Shown in pieces: positions 1 through 5,372 of a stretch of DNA of 5,372 nucleotides. The stretch is from Alphaproteobacteria bacterium (lineage in GTDB: Bacteria > Pseudomonadota > Alphaproteobacteria > UBA8366), in contig JABJCS010000637.1 of NCBI GenBank assembly GCA_018665505.1, positions 1 to 5,372 of the forward strand, in the 5' to 3' direction. The position numbers were made by a program, and so were the translations under genes. The notes below the pieces were generated by a model. That model worked only from the letters and a program-made list of their open reading frames with translations. It was not told the DNA's origin and did no database searches. Numbering within the stretch: position 1 is the first letter of the stretch; each line of letters starts with the position of its first letter.

Positions 1-1481
1 CGGCCATCGCGCAAGCCCGCAGCATCGGCGAATCCATGCGGCTACAAGCACAGTCCCTGCAAGAATCCGCAGATTGGTCCACCGCGCAAGCCAAGACCAT
101 TGGCGAGCTGCTACACAAACAAAGCCAAGAACTGCGCACCGCGTCGGATTATGCAGCCACGCAAGTCAGCGGTATCCGCAACATCATTCAGGATCAGACC
201 ACTGAATTGAAGGACGTCGCGACGCAGGCTTCCGACGAAGCCAACAACATTCGCGAATCCTTACGCGCTGACAGTCAGGAACTCCGGCAATTGGCGGACC
301 ACCTCGCCGAACAGTCAAAAGGCATTCGCACAGCCGTGGCGGAACAAACATCGAGCCTTGGCCAAGCCACCGAGGACGCACGCGGACAGACCGACAAAAT
401 CAGCGAGACGCTGAAGGCGCAAATCGCCTCCCTCGAGCAAGCGGCCGAAGCAGTGCGTGAGCGAATCATCGGCGCCGGCAGCGGATTCAATACCGAGATC
501 GACGGGCTAAAGGATGGTATCTCCACGGCGCTCGGTATGCTTGACGACGTCGGCGACCGCTTTACCCAGCAAACCGAACGCTTCACCACCGCGTCGATCC
601 AGGTTGGCATGCAGGTCAACGACAACCGGGAAGCGCTCAGCTTGGAATCGGAGGAGCTCTCGCGCGCAGCCTCGGATGCAGCGGATCGCATTCGCCTCAT
701 TGGCGACGCTTTCGCGCAACAATCGGCGGATCTGAACGGCTCGACCGAATTGCTGTCGTCGCGATTGAAAGCCTTGAACGCCGCTTTCCGCGAGCAAACC
801 GAAGGATTGGCGGAAACCTCCGATCAAACCAACCGGCAGGTCAAGGAAGCTTTGGATTCCCTAGCGAAGCAAACCACGGTCTTTAGCGAAGCCGCGAAGG
901 AAGCCAAAACCAACGCCGATGACGCAACACAATCCTTCACGAAAAACACCGGCGATCTTCTGACGGCCCTCGAATCCTCAGTCTCCAAGACTTTGGACGC
1001 GGGAGAGATTTTCGACGATCAGGCGACCAAGTTGATGAAAGCCTCGGCAGCGGCGGCGGAACAAGCTCGCAGCTTGCAGGAGGAAGACCTGACCCTGCGC
1101 CGCGACCTATTCTTGAAGACCGCGCGCTTCATTGTCGAGGATTTGAACTCCCTTTCCATCGACCTTACCCGCCTACTCAACGCTGAAGTACCCGATGCGG
1201 ATTGGAAGCGCTACACCAACGGCGACCGCACTATCTTCACGCGCAATCTGTTGAAGGGTAAACAAGCGGCCATAGTCGGGCGGATCACCGAGAAGCTAAA
1301 GAGCGACGACGAGATGCGGCAGTATGTGACCCGCTTCGTCGACGAATTTGACCGCCTAGTACGGGAATCAGAAGCCGTCGATCCCGAGAACCTACTCCAT
1401 TCGACGTTCATGACGGCAGATGTCGGTCGGCTCTTTTTACTCCTAAACCGCGCGCTCGGGCGCGACGGATTGCAGGAATAA
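1..1481 (+). CDS. Partial (3' end) long coiled-coil repeat protein, TipN-like polarity factor candidate
   Basis: The frame is open from the left edge (first full codon at 3) and stops with TAA at 1479-1481, so the 5' end is missing. The ATG at 36 is probably internal, because the repeat register continues upstream of it. Numbering from that ATG, residues 5-354 are fourteen gapless 25-residue helical repeats rich in Ala, Gln, Ser, Glu and Asp, with no Cys, no Pro and no membrane segment. Residues 355-481 form a different, probably globular domain with a W-K-R-Y motif at 390-393, G-D-R at 396-398, and a hydrophobic, aromatic end (STFMTADVGRLFLLLNRAL). From memory this resembles the C-terminus of alphaproteobacterial TipN-type proteins, which mark the new pole and organise polarity; those carry membrane anchors near the N-terminus, which would lie outside this window. 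The TipN assignment is inference. The alternative is an unassigned coiled-coil scaffold, which automatic annotation might label apolipoprotein-like or chemotaxis-like. The coding frame itself is certain. Confidence 0.85.
   Translation, partial: AIAQARSIGESMRLQAQSLQESADWSTAQAKTIGELLHKQSQELRTASDYAATQVSGIRNIIQDQTTELKDVATQASDEANNIRESLRADSQELRQLADHLAEQSKGIRTAVAEQTSSLGQATEDARGQTDKISETLKAQIASLEQAAEAVRERIIGAGSGFNTEIDGLKDGISTALGMLDDVGDRFTQQTERFTTASIQVGMQVNDNREALSLESEELSRAASDAADRIRLIGDAFAQQSADLNGSTELLSSRLKALNAAFREQTEGLAETSDQTNRQVKEALDSLAKQTTVFSEAAKEAKTNADDATQSFTKNTGDLLTALESSVSKTLDAGEIFDDQATKLMKASAAAAEQARSLQEEDLTLRRDLFLKTARFIVEDLNSLSIDLTRLLNAEVPDADWKRYTNGDRTIFTRNLLKGKQAAIVGRITEKLKSDDEMRQYVTRFVDEFDRLVRESEAVDPENLLHSTFMTADVGRLFLLLNRALGRDGLQE
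3..1097 (+). repeat. Tandem 75-bp / 25-residue coiled-coil repeats (14 full units plus one partial)
   Basis: The coding sequence divides without gaps into 75-base units starting at 48, 123, 198, 273, 348, 423, 498, 573, 648, 723, 798, 873, 948 and 1023. Positions 3-47 are the last 15 residues of an earlier unit. In the fourteen full units, position 4 is Leu in twelve and Phe in two. Position 8 is usually small (Ala, Ser or Thr), 11 is mostly Ala, 18 is often Ile, and 22 is hydrophobic in all but the last unit. Position 25 is Gln in nine units and position 14 is Gln in seven. Core positions 4, 8, 11, 15, 18, 22, 25 are spaced 4-3-4-3-4-3 and then 4 into the next unit: a heptad coiled coil with one stutter per unit. 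The repeat is mainly at protein level. Some DNA similarity remains between the first units; for example GCGCAAGCC occurs at 9-17 and 84-92, exactly 75 bases apart. Confidence 0.85.
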
Positions 1482-1517
1482 AAAACAACACCGCTTTTCA
1501 CCGCGCCATTCGACCGT

Positions 1518-1557
1518 AAATGACTGAGTGAGGCATTCGCCTCGCTCATTGTCATTT
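1518..1557 (+). terminator. Long hairpin between the coiled-coil gene and hyuB: possible terminator or leader/operator element
   Basis: An inverted repeat fills the middle of the 92-bp gap. The outer arms AAATGAC (1518-1524) and GTCATTT (1551-1557) are perfectly complementary. The inner arms TGAGTGAGGC (1525-1534) and GCCTCGCTCA (1539-1548) pair at all ten positions, one as a T-G wobble. The loop is ATTC (1535-1538), and TT at 1549-1550 is a small bulge. The result is a 17-pair stem 36 bases after the upstream stop codon. The A-rich left foot and T-rich right foot fit a factor-independent terminator, possibly working in both directions. However, the T run is only three bases and lies inside the stem. 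The hairpin ends 16 bases before the hyuB-type ATG, leaving no room for a promoter in between. An attenuating leader structure or a regulator binding site is therefore also possible. The structure is seen directly; its function is inferred. Confidence 0.55.
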
Positions 1558-1573
1558 CCAACGGGACCCACCC

Positions 1574-3298
1574 ATGGTCGATCCTATACGCCTTGAATTA
1601 ATTAAGAACGCGCTCGTCATGGTCTCTGACAACATGATGGTGTCGGTACTGCGCACATCGCGTTCAACCCTGGTTAAATCGAACATGGATTTCTCCGCAT
1701 CCATCCTCGATGCGGATGGCGATATGGTGGCACAAGGGTTGGCGCTGCCGGGGCACCTAGGCGCCACTATGCCGGCCCTGCGCGGCTGTCTCGATTATTT
1801 CGGTGATGACATCCAGCCGGGCGACATTCTCGCCAGTAACGACCCTTACGCTGGGGCCAGTCATCTCAACGACATTTTCATGTTCCGCCCCGTCTACAAG
1901 GACGGCGAACGCATCTGCATTCTAGGCCTTATTCTGCACCACACCGATCTTGGCGGTCGGGTCGCGGGCGGGCAGGCGGCAGATAGCGACGAGATTTATC
2001 AAGAGGGCCTTCGCATTCCGCCGAGCAAAATCTATGTCGCGGACAAACCGAACGATACGTTGCTGCGCGTGATCGAACACAACACGAGAGTGCCCAACAC
2101 CGTGATGGGGGACGTTCGGGCGCAACTCGCCGCGCTGATCTCCGGCGAAGCGGAAATATTGAAACTGGCAGAGACGTACAGCACCGACGAGTTGAAGACT
2201 TATATGCGCGCGTTGATCGACTATACTGAACGCTTGGTGCGGAACAGCATACGCGCGTTGCCCGATGGCGAAGCCGAATTCACCGAATTCAACGACGATG
2301 ACGGTGTCGGTGGAGGCCCCGTGGAAATTAAACTGAAGCTCACTGTAAAAGACGATGAGATCATCGCCGATTACACCGGCACGTCGCCGCAAAAGGGCGG
2401 TGCCTTGCACCCGAATTACTGGTTCACCGCGTCGCTGACTTATGCGGGGCTGCGCGCCGTACTGCCGGCGGAGACGCCGAACAATGTCGGGTTTTACCGT
2501 CCGATCACGGTCATCGCGCCGAAAGGCTGTTGGGTGAACCCGCAATTCCCCGCCGCCGTCGGCGCCCGCGGCCAAGGCGGCTACCGGGTCCGCACGGTGG
2601 TGACCGGGGCGTTGGCCAAGCTGTATCCGGGAAAGATGCCGGCCTGCCCCGGTGGTAACGAATTGGGCCTCTCCGTCACCGGTATCGACGCGGACCGAAA
2701 GCGCTTCCTGCATGTGGAATTTCATAATGTGACCGGCCGTGGTGGTGGGCCCGATCAAGATGGCCAGGATGCGGGGCCCTATTGGCTCGGCAATATGGCG
2801 AATACCTCGGTCGAAATCATCGAGGCGGAGAATCCGCTCCTGATCGACGAGTACGGGTTTCTACCGGACACTGGTGGCCCCGGGAAATATAGAGGCGCCC
2901 TCGGTATGGTGCGCCAATACCGGCTGACGGCAGACGAAGCCATCGTCCAGCAACGCGCCGACCGTCATGTCTTTCCGTGTTGGGGAATTTTCGGCGGTAA
3001 ACCCGGCGCACTGTCAAAATCCTATTTTGTACGTGACGGCAAGCGCGAGGAAGCACCCTCGAAATTCGTGCAAACGATGCGCCAGGGCGAGACCTTCCGC
3101 GCGGAGATGGCGGGCTCTGGCGGCTACGGCGAACCGTTCGAGCGCGACCCGCACGCGGTCGCCGAAGATGTGAGACAAGAAAAACTCTCTGCCGATCATG
3201 CAAAGGTCGAATACGGCGTTATCGTTGATTCCAATGCGGTGTTGGATATCGCTGCGACCAGCGCACTGCGGCAAAACAAGGGAGGGCCCGCGGAATGA
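1574..3298 (+). CDS. hyuB: Hydantoinase B / oxoprolinase-type subunit (HyuB family)
   Basis: This 574-residue protein looks like a full-length member of the HyuB family (N-methylhydantoinase B, the C-terminal part of 5-oxoprolinase, acetone carboxylase alpha, caprolactamase beta). With an A-type partner these cytoplasmic enzymes open cyclic amides or carboxylate ketones using ATP. Visible family motifs are the N-terminal DPIRLELIKNAL (residues 3-14), NDPYAGASHLND (89-100), HHTDLGG (122-128, with His and Asp as likely metal ligands), EIYQEGLRIPP, R172 with P174 and G179-D180 to Q184, GGGPDQDG (390-397), PDTGGPGKYRG (431-441), GSGGYG (514-519) and a standard YGV-type C-terminus. The ATG at 1574 is chosen because the family's conserved N-terminus begins at once; an in-frame stop lies at 1529-1531. 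The ribosome site is weak (GGGA at 1563-1566). The stop overlaps the next start. The family is secure; the substrate is unknown, and the symbol names the family only. Confidence 0.93.
   Translation: MVDPIRLELIKNALVMVSDNMMVSVLRTSRSTLVKSNMDFSASILDADGDMVAQGLALPGHLGATMPALRGCLDYFGDDIQPGDILASNDPYAGASHLNDIFMFRPVYKDGERICILGLILHHTDLGGRVAGGQAADSDEIYQEGLRIPPSKIYVADKPNDTLLRVIEHNTRVPNTVMGDVRAQLAALISGEAEILKLAETYSTDELKTYMRALIDYTERLVRNSIRALPDGEAEFTEFNDDDGVGGGPVEIKLKLTVKDDEIIADYTGTSPQKGGALHPNYWFTASLTYAGLRAVLPAETPNNVGFYRPITVIAPKGCWVNPQFPAAVGARGQGGYRVRTVVTGALAKLYPGKMPACPGGNELGLSVTGIDADRKRFLHVEFHNVTGRGGGPDQDGQDAGPYWLGNMANTSVEIIEAENPLLIDEYGFLPDTGGPGKYRGALGMVRQYRLTADEAIVQQRADRHVFPCWGIFGGKPGALSKSYFVRDGKREEAPSKFVQTMRQGETFRAEMAGSGGYGEPFERDPHAVAEDVRQEKLSADHAKVEYGVIVDSNAVLDIAATSALRQNKGGPAE
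3280..3285 (+). promoter_or_regulatory. Strong Shine-Dalgarno site for the hyuA-type gene
   Basis: GGGAGG lies nine bases before the ATG at 3295, inside the last codons of the hyuB-type gene. It is clearly better than the weak site in front of the hyuB-type gene. It supports 3295 as the true start of the downstream gene and fits translation of the second subunit by coupling or direct loading at the overlapping ATGA. Confidence 0.7.
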
Positions 3299-5372
3299 GC
3301 GGCTTTAGACTTGGCGTCGATATCGGCGGCACCTTCACCGACATTGTGTTACTCGACGAAAGCGGCGCGCTTCACAACAAGAAGATTCTCTCGACGCCGG
3401 ACGACTACAGCCGGGCCATCGAGGAGGGTGTGCGGGAGCTCCTGAATACAACTGGCGTGAAGGCGTCGGACATCGTCGAACTGGCACACGGCACCACGGT
3501 CGCCACCAATGCCATCATCGAACGCAAAGGCGTCACCGTCGCCTTGATCACCACGGAAGGCTTTCGCGATGTCTTGGAGATCGCGCGATTCCGCGCGCCT
3601 CGACTCTACGATGTGAGCTTTCGAAAACCGGACCCTTTGGTTGAGCGCCGCCTGCGGTTCACGGTGCCGGAGCGGATTACCGCCACCGGAGCGATCGACC
3701 GACCGCTAGACGCCGATGCCCTGGAAGCAGTCGCCGAGCGCTGCCTCGCGGAAAAGGTCGATGCGTTAGCCGTCTGTTTCATCAATGCCTATGTAAATCC
3801 CGAGCATGAAGAACAAGCCGCGAAAATCCTACGGGACCGTTTGCCAGGCGTCTCGGTCACGCTTTCGAGTGAACTGGTGCCGCAAATTCAAGAGTACGAG
3901 CGCACTAGTACCGCGGTGGTAAACGCCTATATCCGCCCCGTGATTGAACGCTATACCGAACGCCTGGAAGCGCGCTTACAGGATATCGGAATTGGCGTCC
4001 CGTTGAACATCATGCAGTCGAACGGAGGGGTGCTTCCGGCGCGAGTGGCGGCGGAAAAACCAATCTTCGTGATCGAGTCCGGACCTGCCGCCGGAGTCGT
4101 CGGCGCCCAGCGGCTGGGGCAAAAACTAGGCTACGACGATTGTATCGTCTTCGACATGGGCGGCACGACCGCGAAGGCAACCATCATCGCTGACGGCGAA
4201 TTCTCCATGGCGCCCGAAACCGAAGTCGGTGGTGATGCGGCACTCGGCCACCGCATGACCCAGGGTTCCGGATATCTGGTGCAAGCCCCCACCATCGACA
4301 TTGCCGAAGTTGGCGCCGGCGGCGGCAGCATCGCCTGGATCGATTCCGGCGGCGGCATCCAAGTCGGCCCACAAAGTGCCGGGGCGATGCCAGGGCCGGT
4401 GTGCTACGACCAAGGTGGCACGGAGCCGACGGTAACGGATGCGAATTTACATCTTGGGTATATCAATCCGGGGGCACTGGTCGGCGGCGAACTTACGCTG
4501 AACCGCGAGAAGTCTGAAGCTGCGTTAAGCGATATCGCCAAGCGCCTTGGGCAAGAAATCACCGATACTGCGTACGGCGTTCATCTGATCGCCAATGCCC
4601 GAATGATGCGCGCGCTGAGCGCCGTCTCGTCGGAACGTGGCCTCGACCCGGCTGGATTTCCCTTGATGGCGTTCGGCGGTAATGGCGGCGTACATGTCTG
4701 TAATCTGGCCGAATCCTTGCGTTGCCAACATGTCCTGGTGCCACCCGCCGCTGGATTGTTCAGCGCCCTCGGCCTGCTTTTCGCGGATATCGAGCACCAA
4801 TGCATCCGCGCCTTCTACCAACCGTTTGACGCGATCGATTTGGAGCACTGCAACACGGTGCTGGCGGGGTTGTGGGACGAGGCCGATGGATTGATTGCCG
4901 CCGACGGCTATGAGCCTGATTCCCGGAACGTAAGGTGTTTCGCCGATTTGCGCTATGTCGGCCAGAATACCGCGCTGACCCTGCCGATCCCGAATCCGCC
5001 CTTGAACGCCGCCAAACTTGCAGAGATCGAGGAGACCTTCGCGCAAGCCCACGAAGCCACCTTCGGTTATCGCTCGGACGAGGAAAGCGTGCAGTTCGTC
5101 ACCATCAAAGCTGTCGGTCGAGGCTTGTCCGCGACATCGCGCGTGCCCGACAAAGTGACCGTGCCAGAAGGCTTGGCTAAATCCGGGCATCGGGATGCCT
5201 ATTACGGTGAGGAGCATGGTTGGGTTGCCACCCCGATCATCGCGCGAAACGACCTTGGACCCGCCCCGCGTCCTGGACCTCTCATCGTCGAGGAATACGA
5301 CAGCACCACGGTGGTCCGCCCGGGCTGGACCGCGGCACTCGACGATTGGAATAACATCGTCCTGGTCAGGCC
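3295..5372 (+). CDS. hyuA: Hydantoinase A / oxoprolinase-type ATP-dependent subunit (HyuA family), 3' end cut by window
   Basis: The frame is open from ATG 3295 to the right edge (692 full codons, no stop). HyuA proteins usually run about 680-720 residues and the STTVVRPGW segment is near their end, so probably only a few residues are missing. The family has an actin-like ATPase fold and phosphorylates the cyclic amide substrate before its B partner completes hydrolysis. Domains in order are an N-terminal domain with the phosphate motif DIGGTFTD (9-16) and HGTTVATNA (65-73); a core with ESGPAAG (261-267), DMGGTTAK (287-294), VGAGGGS (339-345), the segment AGAMPGPVCYDQGGTEPTVTD around 362-382, and FGGNGGVH (460-467); and a C-terminal domain from about 500 to the edge. 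No signal peptide or membrane segment is seen. The start overlaps the hyuB-type stop (ATGA) after a strong ribosome site, so the two are probably made together. It could be an N-methylhydantoinase, 5-oxoprolinase or caprolactamase subunit; the symbol names the family only. Confidence 0.93.
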   Translation, partial: MSGFRLGVDIGGTFTDIVLLDESGALHNKKILSTPDDYSRAIEEGVRELLNTTGVKASDIVELAHGTTVATNAIIERKGVTVALITTEGFRDVLEIARFRAPRLYDVSFRKPDPLVERRLRFTVPERITATGAIDRPLDADALEAVAERCLAEKVDALAVCFINAYVNPEHEEQAAKILRDRLPGVSVTLSSELVPQIQEYERTSTAVVNAYIRPVIERYTERLEARLQDIGIGVPLNIMQSNGGVLPARVAAEKPIFVIESGPAAGVVGAQRLGQKLGYDDCIVFDMGGTTAKATIIADGEFSMAPETEVGGDAALGHRMTQGSGYLVQAPTIDIAEVGAGGGSIAWIDSGGGIQVGPQSAGAMPGPVCYDQGGTEPTVTDANLHLGYINPGALVGGELTLNREKSEAALSDIAKRLGQEITDTAYGVHLIANARMMRALSAVSSERGLDPAGFPLMAFGGNGGVHVCNLAESLRCQHVLVPPAAGLFSALGLLFADIEHQCIRAFYQPFDAIDLEHCNTVLAGLWDEADGLIAADGYEPDSRNVRCFADLRYVGQNTALTLPIPNPPLNAAKLAEIEETFAQAHEATFGYRSDEESVQFVTIKAVGRGLSATSRVPDKVTVPEGLAKSGHRDAYYGEEHGWVATPIIARNDLGPAPRPGPLIVEEYDSTTVVRPGWTAALDDWNNIVLVR

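Noticed and set aside
36..38. ATG at 36 as the true start of the coiled-coil gene
   Set aside because: The frame is open to the window edge, and the 25-residue register (Q14, I18, E20, M22, Q25) continues upstream of this ATG, so it is most likely an internal methionine.
275..827. Overlapping minus-strand open frames inside the coiled-coil gene
   Set aside because: The regular third-position bias and the 25-residue periodicity belong to the + strand frame. The antisense products are rich in Ser, Arg and Ala without any domain pattern.
3..1097. 75-bp periodicity as a CRISPR array or DNA-level satellite
   Set aside because: The units are diverged at DNA level with no identical repeats or spacers, and the period is conserved mainly in the amino acid pattern of an open reading frame.
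36..1481. Chemoreceptor or phage tape-measure protein
   Set aside because: There is no conserved chemoreceptor hairpin tip motif and no phage neighbours, and the C-terminal domain fits neither family.
1482..1573. Sigma-70 promoter for hyuBA (TTTTCA at 1495-1500 as a -35 box)
   Set aside because: At a 17-base spacing the matching hexamer is AAATGA, which is not a convincing -10 box. I see no other supported promoter in the gap.
1922..2758. Long open frame on the minus strand (278 codons)
   Set aside because: It lies wholly antisense to the hyuB-type gene, whose + strand product matches its family throughout. The minus product shows no recognisable motif and is a typical GC-rich shadow.
4525..5217. 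Long open frame on the minus strand (230 codons)
   Set aside because: It lies wholly antisense to the hyuA-type gene, which carries family motifs across the same span. The antisense product resembles no family I know.

Overview
The window holds three protein genes, all on the + strand: the 3' end of a long coiled-coil gene (entering from the left edge, ending at 1481), a complete hydantoinase B-type gene (1574-3298), and a nearly complete hydantoinase A-type gene (3295 to beyond the right edge). Base composition is moderately GC-rich. The C-terminal domain of the first protein resembles what I remember of the TipN-type polarity proteins of Alphaproteobacteria. Together these suggest an alphaproteobacterial chromosome, perhaps a Rhodospirillales-like lineage. 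This is an inference, since no rRNA or other strong phylogenetic marker is present.

Region 1-1481 encodes a protein made almost entirely of tandem 25-residue repeats. There are 14 complete units plus a partial one at the edge, with no insertion or deletion in the register. They are followed by a conserved, probably globular C-terminal domain of about 127 residues. It looks like a structural or polarity protein rather than an enzyme, and its N-terminus lies outside the window.

Region 1482-1573 is the only intergenic gap (92 bp). It contains a long, nearly perfect inverted repeat (1518-1557) that ends 16 bp before the hyuB-type start codon. It may terminate the upstream gene, or act as a leader structure or operator for the downstream pair.

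Region 1574-5372 is a two-gene hyuB-hyuA operon. The genes overlap by four bases (ATGA), with a strong ribosome binding site for the second gene inside the end of the first. The products are the two partner subunits of an ATP-dependent hydantoinase/oxoprolinase/caprolactamase-type amidohydrolase. The A subunit is expected to phosphorylate the cyclic amide or lactam substrate, and the B subunit to complete hydrolysis. The substrate cannot be read from the sequence, and no transporter, regulator or racemase lies within the window. The coiled-coil gene and the hyuBA pair look functionally unrelated.

I see no mobile element, CRISPR array, tRNA, rRNA or clear new system. The most distinctive feature is the strictly periodic 25-residue repeat architecture of the first protein.
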